Assembly (NCBI RefSeq): GCF_047511655.1
Contig: NC_133390.1
Location: 157,291,583-157,355,582, forward strand
Direction of reading: 5' to 3'
From: Castor canadensis
Taxonomy: Eukaryota; Chordata; Mammalia; Rodentia; Castoridae
Length of the DNA stretch: 64,000 nucleotides
Positions 11,920 through 33,840 of the stretch are shown here, one piece after another. Below the pieces are notes generated by a model that saw nothing but the letters and a program-made list of their open reading frames with translations, searched no databases and was not told the origin of the DNA. Made by a program: the position numbers and the translations under genes. Each line of letters begins with the position of its first letter. Within the stretch, counting starts at the first letter, position 1.

Positions 11920-12196
11920 CAATCCACTATAAAATTAAGAGTTGACCACCATTTTGAGTTTTTGCTCCCAAATCCTATATGAAGGCAGAAAATGTTTCTC
12001 TCTCTTTTCCTCTCCCCTGCCCCACTCCTTGTCTATACCTTATTCTGTTATACTAAAATAAATACTTGTTAAAACTTTCACCTTGTGAGACTGCTTGTTG
12101 TGACAAATGCTTTTCAGTGTTTGTGGATCTCAAGAACTTGTGTTTGCATGGAAACTGGGATGCTGTGGGAGCCCCCTCATCCATCCTCCAGTGACA
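11920..12196 (+). mobile_element. LTR, family C, + orientation (3' part)
   Basis: Is the reverse complement of the 43754 copy: 'ccaccattttgagttttt..ctccc', then 'tactaaaataaatacttg' with AATAAA, 'cttgtgagac' and the U5-like end 'ccatcctccagtgaca' at 12181-12196. The 5' limit is not seen. A third partial copy ends at 62359. Confidence 0.55.
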
Positions 12197-12325
12197 GGAA
12201 GGAAATCATCCAGGAAAGAGACTTAGGAATGGATGGAGTGGCATTGCCATCTCCCCTACTGTGACCAGGCACGGGTGGTATGCTTTACAGACATTATTGG
12301 ACTCTTCAAGTCCAAATCAACAACT

Positions 12326-12412
12326 GGGCTGGGGGCATGGCTCAAGTAGTAGAACATTTACCTAGCAAGCACAGGCCCTGGGTTCAATTTCCATGTACAG
12401 CCAAAAATAAAA
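12326..12412 (+). repeat. tRNA-derived SINE
   Basis: 'gggctgggggcatggctcaa', 'gcaagcacaggccctgggttc', ending A-rich at 12403-12412. Confidence 0.8.
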
Positions 12413-12524
12413 AATCAGCATCTGTGTGACTGGAGGTGAGTCGATAAGGCTATTTGAGATTTGATGTTCTTGTCTGTACAATGGGTATAAGTACTCACAA
12501 AATCAACAGTTTGTAAATGGCAAT

Positions 12525-12862
12525 GGTTCAGTCTGTGATCAGAAGACTTGTCTGGCTTGGAAGAATCCATGGCAGAACATCTGGGTATAAATGGAGTTTA
12601 TTAAAAGTTAGGGAAGGGAAATACAAAGGGAAGCATGATGGCCAATGTGGAAGCCGGAAGCTGAGAGAGCGTGTTTTTGGTCTTCAGGTGCTTTTAAAAC
12701 CAATGATAACCTATGGGAAGGGGAGAGCGAGGAGATTCCCAGCCAATAATCAATCATTGGGAGGGGCATGAGCGGTTCCCAGCCAGGTGAGGATGGTTCC
12801 AGAGCTAAAGCATGGTTAATCTGAGATGCAATATTTTTTCTGTAAGTCCCTAATTTAGCCTG
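12525..12862 (-). mobile_element. Solo LTR, family D
   Basis: Matches 49166-49517 throughout ('cagtctgtgatcaga', 'ccatggcag', 'aagcatggttaatctgagat'). The reversed signal 'gagtttattaaaag' suggests a - strand LTR with AATAAA. No internal region adjoins. Confidence 0.55.
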
Positions 12863-12869
12863 CCTCAAG

Positions 12870-13075
12870 TTGACATTTATTTTGCACCCAGACACTGTTC
12901 TAAGCATCTTAAATGAATTTTTTAATCTCATTCTCCAAACAATTTCATTATTTAGGTAATGATGTTATCTCCATTTTCAGATTTAAGAGAAAGTTCCAGA
13001 GAGGCCCAATGACTTACCCAAGTTATGCAGGTGCCAAAAGGCTTAGCTGACTTAGGACTCTACTGGGGTCTGTCC
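12870..13075 (+). repeat. MIR SINE relic
   Basis: 'ttgcacccagacactgttct', 'atgttatctccattttcag' and 'gaggcccaatgacttaccc' follow the MIR consensus order. Confidence 0.6.
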
Positions 13076-13925
13076 CCCAAACCGCTCTACTTGGGTGTGC
13101 CCTAGGTTGGGTTGGCTTGGGAAACCTTGCCTCCATCTCCTCACTCATGCTGCACTGGTAGAGGCCCTCCCATGGTGCATACAGCCTTGTCTTTCAGACC
13201 TGTCTGTGCTTTGTGTTAGGATGAACAAAAGGGAAGCCATGTTAAGACTGGGTGCCCCACCCTTGCAGGCAGTTCACTGGAAAATACCACACCACTTATT
13301 GGAAGAACCACTCCTAGCCTGAAGGGAATGACAAACTCTCACCTTGCCTGGGGGTCAGAGCTGGCTGAGCATTCATGTCCTCTAGCTTCCCCTAGCAATT
13401 GTGGATCCTGGAAAAATCTCCCCATCTATCAAGTCTGTGACTCTTTCAGTCTAACAGTTTGTAGTACTCCTACGTGTTGCACAAGGCAATTGATGAAATA
13501 ATTGGTAAGTGTTTGAAGTGGGAGGTGACAGAGACACTCCGGGAGAACACTTGGACTCCTCCTTCACCCTATCCATCTCATCTCCCCTGACCTCGCACTG
13601 ATACTTCTTCTAAAAATTTCTTCCCTGTGAAGGTTGAAGGGTCCCTGCTACTAGCAACCGTAGTGAACTAATTTCCCTTTCCTGAGGGAGTCCAGTGTAC
13701 CAAGGCCAGGTGGAAGCCCTGTGCCTGCACTGGCCATTGAGACCTCACCCCGAGGTTAGGTCATGCTGGTTTCAATTCTATTCTGGTGTCAAAACCCAGA
13801 GAAGCTGAGCTATGAGTGGAGCTTCTCTGGGAGAGAAAGTCTCTGTTTCTCCTCGACAATGTACATTGTTTTATGAGCAGAAAATTGACCTGGCTTCACC
13901 CAGACAAAGATGGTCTCTTCTAGTA

Positions 13926-13928
<3 letters not shown>

Positions 13929-13960
<32 letters not shown>
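13929..13960 (+). repeat. (TC)n microsatellite
   Basis: Uninterrupted TC run of 32 bases. Confidence 0.95.
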
Positions 13961-13962
<2 letters not shown>

Positions 13963-15299
13963 GCACTCAGAGTTTCCATGGCTGCCAGAGCTCAAAGTGA
14001 CAAACTCAAGATTCAATATTGGTGGCTCAGGCCCCCAGTGGGAATCCAAAAACCAATAAAATTGCTGGCTTGAAAGATCTATTGCTTATTTCACTCAGTG
14101 TTCACTAGACCTGCAAAGTGCTACCTGCAGGAATTTCTAAAGTTCCTTTAAGTGACTTCCAGCAAGCAATTTTCTGGCCACTGCTCGCACCCTTCTGTTG
14201 ACAAGGAGCTCACTACTAACAATGTAGGAAGCTTGATCTGGACGAGCCTTAAAACTCCAACACGTAGGTCCCAAGCTCCCCTAAAGTAAGTGTGAGCAGA
14301 ACAGCTCAGCCAACAGCTTGCTCTTTGATTGAGCCAACACTTTGGAGATATGGCCAGGCAGATGGGACTGTGGCTGCTGTAATGCCAGCATCCTCCATTG
14401 TCTTATTGCAATGTGTCAGATCCCAGTGACTGGCTATTAAGTCATTGACTTTGGAGGAAGTGGTAGTTCCTGATGTATGGCTAAGGGAACCGAGGCCCAG
14501 GCAGTTAAGAGATTTATCCAAGGTTACTCAGGAAGACACACGGACATGAAAGTTAAGTGTTGACAAAGTGCTTTACTATGTCATGTCTTTTGAGGGCTTT
14601 CCATAAATGAATCCCTACAGGAATTCTCTTAGGTACCCATTACCACTGTCTAGATGGCAAGGACAAGGAACCAATGAGAGCCTTTCTCATTCCAGCCCCC
14701 TTCACACTGTTGACCACTGTCCGTGGTGCTGAACCACATCCTGTCCAGACACCCAAACTTTGCCTGTGCCTGAAAAGGTTTTCTCACTGTACTCTGGACT
14801 CCGTCTCATCGATTAAGATGGGTCTCCCTTCACCTCAATCCTCTTCACAACACACGGATGCAAAATATCTCCAAATTCCCTATAGCATCTCATCACTCCA
14901 TTTCATTTCCTTCACAGCACTCACAGCTCTATGAAATTATTAAATTAATAATTCATTAATTATTAATTAATTATATCTTATGAAATTCTTAGTTTGCTTG
15001 GTATCACCCATGCACAGCACTGGGCCACAGGTTCAGTATAGCAGTGGGTTTTGTCTGCTTTGTTCACTGCTTGGCACATGGAGATGCTCAACCAAGCCTG
15101 TTCACTCACTGAAAAATAAATGCCCCCACCTAGGACCTGCCATCCTCTGCACAAAAGGATGGAAATGCAACTCCCAGATCTGTTCAGAGGACAGATCCTC
15201 AATTCCCAGAGGGGGATCCAAATGGGAAATTAAGCTTTGCAACTATTTTCAGCAATCATCAGAATTTAGGATCAGTTAAAGCAAAATGAGCATTTTGAA

Positions 15300-15488
15300 G
15301 GGGTACCAGATAACCGGGGTTTGAACTCAGGGAACTGTGCTTGCTAGGTAGTCAGTCTACCACTGGAGCTACTTCACCAGCCCAAGAGGAAAATCTGTTT
15401 TATTTTTGGGAGTACTGGGATTTGAACTCAGGGCTTCACACTTGCTAGGCAGGTACTGTACCACTTGGGCCATACCTCCAGCCTAAAT
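15300..15488 (-). repeat. Two tRNA-derived SINEs in tandem
   Basis: Two reversed monomers: 15300-15385 ('ggggtttgaactcaggg', 'tcaccagccc') and 15405-15485 ('gggatttgaactcagggctt', 'acctccagcc'). Confidence 0.85.
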
Positions 15489-16821
15489 GAGCAATTTTTA
15501 AGTAACACCTGAGGGAGAAAATAAAAGGAGGAGTGGGCTCCAAAAGCAGAAAAGTAAAGAAGAGAGAAAGAAAATTAGGTGTCTTTGAGAAAGGCAGTGG
15601 GCAAGTGGGCAACAAAGGAGAAACAAAGTTGTGTGAAGAATGAATTGATTGTCAAGCAGCCTGGATACATGTTTTAAGGAGAAGGACTTCTGGGCATTTC
15701 CTCTTCCTTCTTGGCTGAAATTGAAGGCAGATGAGGCTCTGAATGGCTGGTCATTATTACTGACCTGCCTTCCTCCTTTCCTCCTGAGAACACTTCTGTT
15801 AGGTTAGATCGCAGCTAAATGGGATCTGCTCCTGACCCCTTGTGGCCCAGAGGGTTCACAGTTATTGGCAAGACTTGCAGTCCTTACTCCAGTCTGGTGA
15901 AACTTTTAATATTTGCCATAGAGTCTTTAGTGATTCATGTAAACCTAATTAGGAGAGGAAATGTAAGTAGACAAAAAAGACTTGCAAAGCCTGAGATGAA
16001 GAACTGTGAGCAAGTTTATCCCAAAACAAGACAGAGCCTACTAGAACCTATTAGAACTAGATGGCCTGGGTTCAAATCCTAGCTCCATGTTTACTAGCTC
16101 TATGTCTTTGGACAGGTGACTGCAGGGCCAAGGTTCAGTGTAAGTCTACCCTTTTTATTCTTTCTGTTTCTCCTTGTAATGTCTGTGGTTGGTGGCCAGG
16201 GTGGAGGAACAGGATGGTGTGGGGAAGCAGAGTGGGGTATGGGATGGGGAATGAGCAGCAGCCTCTCTGACCTCCCCCCTGCTGGTATGGCTACCTGGCT
16301 CCTGTCCCAGCCCCACCCTTCATTCTCCAGCCGAGAGGCTTGGAGGATTGTACTCAAATGTCCCCATGCCTCTGAGAAGGGAAGCTAATAATCCAGCACC
16401 AACCACAGAGGGTTGTGGTGAGGACTAAAGCAGTAATTACAAGAAAAGCACTTAGCCTGCCCCAGAGTCCTGTCAACACTCAGTAAACACTGGCTGGTAC
16501 ACTGTGGCCATTTCACCTCAGTGGTCCCCAGCACCGTGTAATAATCCTCCAGGTTCCACCATGGAGACTCTGACCTGATTGCTCAGAGGTGGCCCAGGGA
16601 TTAGCATTTTTACAAGTCCCATTCCTCCCTCCCAAACACTGCAGTGCCCCCTAGAAATTCCTGCTTTTCAACTTTCCCATTCCCCTCTCCCACTACCCCA
16701 GAAGAGGCACCATCAGTATCATTTGTCAACCCCAATATTCCATTGGGAAAGGCGCTCTTCCCCAATCCTCACTATCTTTAGGAAAATTGTCTTTAGGTTA
16801 ATGTTCCAGTCTCCAGTCCTC

Positions 16822-16824
<3 letters not shown>

Positions 16825-16867
<43 letters not shown>

Positions 16868-16895
16868 AGGCCATGCATTTAGAACTATCACTGTA

Positions 16896-16937
<42 letters not shown>

Positions 16938-16940
16938 CTT

Positions 16941-16972
<32 letters not shown>

Positions 16973-17012
16973 TTCTCTCCTCTCTCTCTCTCCTCTCTTT
17001 CTCTCTCTCTCG

Positions 17013-17060
<48 letters not shown>
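16825..17060 (+). repeat. Compound (GA)n / (TC)n / (CA)n repeat
   Basis: (GA)n at 16825-16863, a 36-base spacer, then an imperfect TC tract at about 16901-17027 that passes directly into (CA)n to 17059. The GA and TC arms are reverse complements and could pair. Long Glu/Arg and Leu/Ser frames here are repeat artefacts. Confidence 0.95.
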
Positions 17061-17062
<2 letters not shown>

Positions 17063-19899
17063 CACTCACCCACACACATCAGCTCTGAGGAATCAGATTC
17101 AAGATTCTGTACTTAATGCTTCCCCAGAGTCTGAGACCATCTACCTTTGGCTGGGGACCTGGAGCATTGTGGAGTCCCAGTGTGAGCTGCAGCCCAGACT
17201 AGGCAGCTGGGCAGTGTACACATAAATTTTCTTGGCCCCTGCTTCTTCCAGGGGAAGCTCCTGCCTCCTCTTCGCTCTTGACAGACCCTTTCCACAGCCA
17301 AAGCCGCTCCCTGGCACACAGGTGCAGACTTCTCGGCCAGTCCCTCCAGCCGTACCATGTTCTTCTGGTCCCCCGTGATCCCCACGCTCCCCTGCTCAGG
17401 ACTTTTGCCCTTTCACTTGCCTTGCCTGGCATATGCTCATTTCCAAACACAAGCTGGCCTCTATCTCCTCCTCCTGGACTCTGCTCAAAGGTCACCTTCT
17501 TTGCAGAATGTCCCTAGCCTTCGTCTACAGGCCTCCCCACTGTGCCCAATCTCTCTGTACTTTTGCTACTTAGTATGATGTGTAGCTCCTTCATCCTTCG
17601 TCTTGTTCTGATGCTGTCATATACTCTCCATGGGTGGAAATCAAGGTAACTGTTACTGCCAAACCTGGTGTCTGGCACATAGCTGGCTCACAAAAGGAAT
17701 AACTGACTGAATAGAAAATTGATTTTATCCAAGTCAAACTGCTTGAAAGCCAGTCAACCAGGAGGGCAAGGATTTTAGCACTGTGTCCATGAGAACCTTA
17801 GAATGTCCATGGGATTTCTGACACAGTGGACATTTTTTCACTAGGTGCATTCTTTTTTGAAAAGACAAACCAGTTTTCATCACATTTTCAAAATGCCCTC
17901 CAAAAGGTAAAGAAGGTGGTTCTGAGGACAGTTGCTTGAAACGCAGGAGATTGCTGATGTGTGAGGTCCGTTGTTGTCTAGAGCTCCAGGACAGTTACAT
18001 CTTGGGTGGTTCTAGAGGAGGGCAAAGGACCCCACTAGGATGCCAGCCAGAAGGCCTGGTCAGGCGCTCAGGCAGCTGCTGGATATCTTTGAGTCCCCGT
18101 CCCCTCACCTATATGGCACAAGGGTAGAATTGGGATCCTGTGCAGAGCCAGGTGAGCACAGGGACTGAGGCCACCAATAAATATCAGCCCCACTGCCAGC
18201 TAGAGGGCAACTTGTGAGTAGCACCGTTCATTCTCCATCCCTATAGCACCAGCTTGTGACACACTGATGGGAGGCCAACTTGCTTTTCCCTTGAGTATTA
18301 GAACCAACTCCACCTCCTCAGGGTGGTCTTTTCCCCGACATCCCCCACTGGCCAGGTCTTCCTCCCTGCACCCTCCCACAGCATCCTCACCTTCTTCCCA
18401 GCCAGGCTGTGCTTCATCAGCTTCAGGCGTGTTTGAAGACTGACAGTCCTTACATGAGTATGCAGGCTCCGTGAGGACAAGAACCCTACCTGGCCTCTCT
18501 CCATGGATCCTCAGTACCGACAGCCATCTTTGTTTGTTGAATGAATGACAGCAGAGCCCACCCTGTGGAGACACACAGCTCCCTCCAGGATCTCTGCTGT
18601 CAGACCCACCTCCCTTATAAGTCCCGACTGCCAGAGCTGCCTAAGTTGTCAACTGTCATAGTAGAGATGGCTCCTGTATATGCTGAGTATTTCCTTTGTC
18701 CTGGGCACCCTCTCAGGAGTCTCATATTTTGGGTCATTTACTCCACTACTGCCCTGGCTTACAGATGAGGCTTGGGAGATGCCGATAAGGATGAAGCTGC
18801 TCATAAGACCCTGATCATGAGCACATTCCTTTCCATCTTCATCCACCTGACATCTGCATTATTGCCCTCTGTCCCATCATCCTGAGCCCCAAGTCTGACA
18901 AGAGGCAGAGGCAGGAGTTGAACACTGGTCCTTGGGACTCTGAAACACATGCTCTTAACTGCACGAGGTTCTGCATGCAAATGGCTCTAAATCTGAGCTT
19001 TCGCACCAAGTGGGACCCTCTCATCCTTCTATGCCCTTCCAAGTCATGCATCAAGGTCAAAGAGTCTACACCCTCCATGTCCTTATGTCACGAGACTCTG
19101 TGGCCCTGAGAATCACAGAGGAGAAGAGACAGGATTGGCAGCATCCCCATTCCTGTGCGAAGACATCCAAGAGCTGTGACAACAGTTTATTCCTCTCAAC
19201 GGTGCCTTTGCTTCTCCAATTTTCTTGATGAAAATAACAAAATTCTGACTGCTTACATAAGACCAGGAAGACTAGAAAAATGTGCTGGGAAGTAACTGAT
19301 ATTCTACAAACATCCCCGAGGGGAGCGTGAACTCTGAGAAAGAACCTCAAATAGTGGAAAGCCAACACCCAGAACAAAGCTTTCAGTGTGGTCCTCTTAT
19401 AAAACCGGAGTGCATGGGCCAAGACTGGCCCAGGGCTTCTGGGAAATTTCCAAAGGACATGTTGTCTTCTCTTATCTAAGTGGGACCCTGACCTCCCCCT
19501 GCAGTGTGGAGGAAGAGCATGAAGTCCGTGACAAATACCTTTCTCTCAGTACACAGAACAGTATAATTGTTGAACCAAGGTCCCCGGGCCTTGTGGTGGA
19601 GTGGATGAAGGAGAGGGGTAGGTGGTGAGAGGGTATAGTGGCTCTGCTGGGCCAGGGGTGGTGGGCTGAGCAGGGAGTTTTTTGCTCTGTGTGCAACAGA
19701 AAATCCTGAAGATCTTTGAGCATGACTCAGAGTGTCATGGTCCGAGTTATGACTGCCTGAGCAGCTGCTCAGAAAAGAAGCTGTGGGTGGGCAAAGGAAG
19801 AAGCTGGGGAACCACTTAGGACCCTTTGCAATAATTCAGCCCTAGTGATGCTGGCTACAGAGGAGTTTCAGAAGTGGTCAGGTTCTGAAAGTGTGCACA

Positions 19900-20100
19900 T
19901 GGGCTGGCGGAGTGGCTCAACTGGTAGAGTGCCTGCCTAGCAAGTGTGAGGCCTTGAGTTCAAGCCCCAGTACTGCCAAAAAACAAAACAAAAAAACCCA
20001 AAAAACAAATCTCTTTGGACTGGAGGTGTGGCTCAAGTGGTAGAGTGCCTGCTTTGCAAGTAAGCCCTGAGTTCAAACCCCAGTTCCAACAAAACAAAAT
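19900..20100 (+). repeat. Two tandem tRNA-derived SINEs
   Basis: Monomers at 19905-19990 ('ggcggagtggctcaactgg', 'ttcaagccccagtactgcc') and 20018-20100 ('ggactggaggtgtggctc', 'gagttcaaaccccagttcc'), separated by an A-rich linker. Confidence 0.9.
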
Positions 20101-20344
20101 GTAAGTATGCACAGAATCTCTTGGCAAATGAGTGGTGAGAAACAAGAAAAGAGAAGTCAAAGGTAACTCCCAAAACTGGAACTGGAACATCCAGGTGGAC
20201 TGTCATAACATTCCCTGAGATGGTAAGGGCAAGAGATGTGAACTGAATTCTCTCTGCTTGTCCCCCAGCTTCAGGGCTCCAAGGAAAGCTTGATACTTTG
20301 ACTTCAAGATTCTGTTCCCACCTGTAAATCTTATCTAGAAAAAA

Positions 20345-20412
20345 ATGAGATCCATCCATCCGCCCACTCACATACCCATCCATCCATCCATCCATCCACC
20401 CACCCAACCAAC
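20345..20412 (+). repeat. (CATC)n microsatellite
   Basis: Imperfect CATC/CACC tetranucleotide array. Confidence 0.9.
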
Positions 20413-20571
20413 CCATCATTTGATCATTTGATTTACTGAATCATTTAACAAGCAGTCGTTAGTACCTACTATGTGGCAAACAAAGGAGCACTGTAGCTAT
20501 GAGGATTAGACCTGCACACTGCCCTCAAGAAACTCACAATTTGGTGAGGATTCAGAGATCAACCATTGAAT

Positions 20572-20972
20572 AATCATCCATGTCCTCCAAAAGCTCCTAT
20601 GTTGAAGACTTGATGGCCAGTCCAGCAGTGTTCAGAAGTGGGGACTTTGGGAGGTGATTGGATTGAAAGGTCTTTGACCTCATCAATGGATTAGTCTTTT
20701 TGTAGTGCCATCATTACTGGATTTCAGGAAGGGGTTTTATTATAAAATAAGTGAGCTCTCTTTGCTTCCTGGCTGCCATGAAGTAAGCAATTCTCCTGTA
20801 CCTGCCCTTTGCCATGATGGATGGCCTCACCATAGGCTTAAAAGCAACCAGGCCAAGCAAGCAATCATGGACTGAAACCTCTGAACTAGGAGCCAAAATA
20901 AACCTTTTCTCCTTTTAATTTTTTTGTTTCAGGTATTTTGTCACAGTGATACAAAGCTGGCTAACACAGCTA
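20572..20972 (+). mobile_element. MaLR-type solo LTR (MST/MLT-like)
   Basis: Text order matches ERVL-MaLR LTRs: 'gggaggtgattggattgaaagg', 'ggctgccatgaagtaagc', 'gccaaaataaaccttttctcc' and the end 'gtattttgtcacagtgatac..gctggctaacaca'. AATAAA at 20898 lies in the expected R region. Confidence 0.65.
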
Positions 20973-21390
20973 TTTTAATTTCTGTCAAGTAAGCATGGTA
21001 TGAGGACTGAGGTTGGTCTTGCCCTTAAGAAAGCTCTAGTCCAATTGGACAGCATAGGGTTAGCCATTCTCATTCTTTTCTTCATTCATTCACTGAAGAG
21101 TCACTAACACGCAGCTTGTGCCAGGGTCATCCTATTGGATGACCCAATAGTGGGCTCTGATGGGCGTCTCCAAGCAACTGAGCCTCTCTCTGGAGCTCTG
21201 GCCTCCCCTAAGGCTCCACCTACTGGCCATGTGAGCCAGCCCTGGGAGCCCCTGCCAGAGCCCATTGTACCACCTCCCACAGCATGCTGGGGACAGCTCT
21301 GGTGTCACCTGCCTACAGAAAATCATGAGCCCATCCATCCAGGTGGCCACCCTTACAGCCAGCTTCCCAGGCCCTATCTACCATTATTAA

Positions 21391-30437
<9,047 letters not shown>

Positions 30438-30596
30438 ATCCAGACAAGCCCATGTACCATGCTCCAGGGTCTTCCAACTGCCTGCTGTTGATCAGGAGAC
30501 TCCACCTGGGGGGACCTTCAGTCTCACTCAGCTTGGGGCTTCAGGAGCCCCTAGAAACTTGACCCCAAGCCATGTGAACATTCTGTCCTCTCCCAC

Positions 30597-30602
30597 AATA
30601 AA
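30597..30602 (+). terminator. BPIFA3 polyA signal
   Basis: AATAAA 160 nt after the stop codon, at the end of a short 3' UTR within the same exon. Confidence 0.75.
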
Positions 30603-31629
30603 CGAGTTCTGAAGGGTACACCAGGCCCCTGCTGCCTGGGCCTTGAGAACAAATAGCAGCGAAAGCCCTCTTGGCCTGTCTTTTGCAGCCACCATGACTG
30701 TTCTTTACTGCTGGGATGGGCTTGAGATGAGGCTTCCCACACCTTCATTTGCTCACCCATATTTATTGAGCACCTACTATGTGTCAAGACTGTTGCTGGG
30801 TTCCCAGAAGGTAAAGAAAAGGTGACAGAGCAGAAATGCACACAGACGAGAGCTCAAATTAGATTCAGCCCAAGGATGAACTTCAGGAGGCTACAGACCC
30901 TGGGCAGCATGGTGACTGGTGAGTGCCCAGTCTCACCAGCCTCCAGCACAGGGCCAGCACATGAGGTTAGCTCTGCAAAGGTTTGGGGTGAAACCGTGAT
31001 GAATCCTGGTGCTAGGACTCACTTGCTTTGTTTAGAGTAAAGCACATTACCTCTTGGTCCTTGTCATCTGCAATGTGGGAATAAAAATCTTGTGGGATGG
31101 GGAGCCCCAGGAGCCCCAGCACACGCCGGTGGGAGACAAATCAAGTCACCACTCAGGAAACTGACAGTATCAGCTGAAGGTGATCATTTGTGTATCCATG
31201 TCACACAGGTTCACTGCAACATGTGCACACAGCAGAAACACACACACGGGCCCCCAACGGACAGGATGCTTATAGCAGCAATGTTCACAGAGCCCCAAAG
31301 TAACGGCTCTCTTAAATCACCATCAAAAGGACAGACAGACCAGGTAAAGACCGCGTGGGAAGGTCACCCGCTGGGGTACCCGATAGTAATGAAAATGACC
31401 TTCAACTTCACACAGCCTCATTGATGAATCTCATAAACATAGCTATGCGGAAAAAAAAAAAAACAGACACAAAAAAGCACATGTTGCATCTCCCGTTGAT
31501 ACAAAGCTCAAAATAGCAAAGCTGATTTGTGCCACTAGAGGTCAAGGTAATCGCTACCTTAGGCTGAGGCTTAGACACAGGGAAAGCTTCTAGAGAGCTG
31601 GTCATAGTCTTCCCCCTCTCCACGCCCCC

Positions 31630-31835
31630 CCCCCCAGAACTGGAGATTGAATTCAAGGCCTTGGACTTGCTAGGCAAATGCTCTGCTGCTTGAGCCACGC
31701 CCCCAGTCCTTTTTACTTTAGTTATTTTTCAGAGAGGATCTCATGCTTTTACACAGGCTGGCCTTGGACCCAATCTTCCCACCTCTGCCTCCCGAGTAGA
31801 TGGGATTACAGGTGGTATGTACCACCAATGCCCAA
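31630..31835 (-). repeat. Composite SINE
   Basis: Reversed tRNA-type module ('ggagattgaattcaaggcc', 'tgcttgagccacgcccccag') plus a B1-type module ('cacctctgcctcccgagtag', 'gggattacaggtggtatg'). Confidence 0.8.
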
Positions 31836-32094
31836 CCCCACAGTCTGTTTCTGGATCTGGGTGCTGGCTATGGGGAAGGGGGTTCAGCCTGTGAAAACTC
31901 TTCAAACTACTCACGTGTGCATTTTTCTTAGGTGTAATATATTTCAACAATTTTAAAATAAATATTTACCACGCAACACACCTGTGAGGAGTACCTGAAA
32001 TCTGTTTGCATTATACTGACTCCCACCCTCCTCCATCAAGAACTGAGAAATCAGGGGAAATATTAGTATTAACGAGTGTTAATATGAATAGCAC

Positions 32095-32270
32095 ACACAT
32101 AATAAGCACTCAGTACGTGCTGAGCTGACATTCAGCATCTCATCAATGACTCACCGCAACTCCATGAGGTACAAAACTGTCACCCCGTTTTGACCATAAG
32201 AATGCTGAGACTCAGAGAGTCACTGTGTAAAGTCACACAGTAAGAAAGTGACCAAGTCCACTGCACTCAA
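32095..32270 (+). repeat. MIR SINE relic
   Basis: 'cattcagcatctcatcaatg', 'ctccatgaggtacaaaactg' and 'gtcacacagtaagaaagtg'. Confidence 0.6.
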
Positions 32271-33519
32271 GCAGCCAGCCTTCCCTCCCTCCCTCCAACA
32301 CCCCCTCCCAGCTCCCCAACACACACACATGGTCTCAGGCGAAAATGATGAAATCTGAGTTCAGCTGAGCTGACATGCTCAAACAAGGAAGTGTCAATAG
32401 CTCAGAGATGAGAATGGGGCTGGAGAACTTCTTATCTCCATCTTTCAATTCAAGCTCCCTAATCCGAAATGCTTCACCAAGGATGTGCAATTCGAAACGC
32501 CCGTGTTCCTGCCCTTTCCACTTGACAGCCTTGAGCTAATGAGCCAAAGAACAAACATGGGAAGGTTGGGGAGGTGGGGGTGCCCGGTCCCTTGCGGAGG
32601 CAGCTTTTGTCTGTGTTCCTCCTGATCCCTCCTGGGCCAGCTCAAGGCATCTTCAGGACATCTCCTCAGGTTTCTCAAATTTTGTTTTCATTTTAGGGTT
32701 CACAGAACCATACATTCATCACATTTTTCTCCTGGAAGAGCCTATTGAGCAATAATCCTCTCATGATATTGGGGTTTAAGTAGAAATTCAGAACCTTGGT
32801 CCAACCCCTGTCACTCGGTGTCATAGGTACTTTCCATGCCCTTCTGTTACAGGGAACTGACTGATCCAGGTATAGAGCTAGGGGCACATTTGTTGCCCCA
32901 AATTGTAACACTCCCACCTCCTCTGTTGGGTTCCTCCCCTAAAAGAGATAACACCACTCCCCTTGAGGAGGAACCCAAGCTCAAAGAGGGCATGCATTGA
33001 ATAAGTTCTGGACGTTGGTGCAAGTGTCTGCTTAACAGTCTGCTAAGGAGTAGATCCTATGTTAAGTGTTTGTAATGTAATTTTTTTTAATTAAAAAAGA
33101 AGAGGAGGACAGGGAGGAGGAGAAAAAGGAGTGACACAGTGGGTAACAAGGCCAAGTCAGGTTTGGAACTCAAGAGCCATGTGACATTGCTGCCCATGAG
33201 CGCTCCAGAGAACACAGCAGGTGCTTTCTGCACTGAAGGCTGACATGCAAACTTCCCTTGAAGAGCACTGAGGCTGGACAGCCCCAGATGATGGCCTGAT
33301 TTCAACTTTTCTAAGCTAAGAAACCTCAGGGAGGTCACTGCCCTTCCCGCACCTCAGTTTCCCCAAAGGTTTGGTGCAGATGGCATAAGTTCTAGGGTCA
33401 GATTAAAAGTTATTATATTATTATTCACTCTAAATGCAAACGAGAAGATCAACCTCCAAGGAAAGGGAAGCTTGCCTCAAGCAAACTCTAAGAACAATTA
33501 TTTCATTGTATTTATTTTA

Positions 33520-33840
33520 TTTTATTATGGTGGTACTGGGGTTTGAACTCAGGGTCTCACTCTTGCTAGGAAAGCACTCTATCACTTGAACCACTCTGCC
33601 AGCCCAAAATCATAAATTTTAACAGAATAATTAGCACATAGTTTTAATCCCAGCACTCTGGCAGCTGAGGCAAGAGGATTGCAAGTTCTGCCAGAGCTAT
33701 ACAGGGATTTTTTGTCTCAAAAAAAAATATATATATATATATGCTTATATATAAACATATTTTATTATTTATTTCTATTTTATTTCTATAAATAATGTTT
33801 ATTTATACATATATTTATATAAATATATACACACATATTT
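33520..33840. repeat. SINE, B1-like SINE and AT-rich simple repeat cluster
   Basis: A reversed tRNA-type SINE (33525-33605, 'gggtttgaactcagggtctc'), a B1-like piece (33635-33722, 'ttttaatcccagcactctgg') and an AT/TATA-rich tract (33722-33835). Confidence 0.75.

Noticed and set aside
12326-12412. tRNA-like A and B boxes in many places
   Set aside because: These belong to tRNA-derived SINEs with A tails, not functional tRNA genes.
16793-17075. Long frames rich in Glu/Arg or Ser/Leu
   Set aside because: They are translations of the GA/TC/CA simple repeats.
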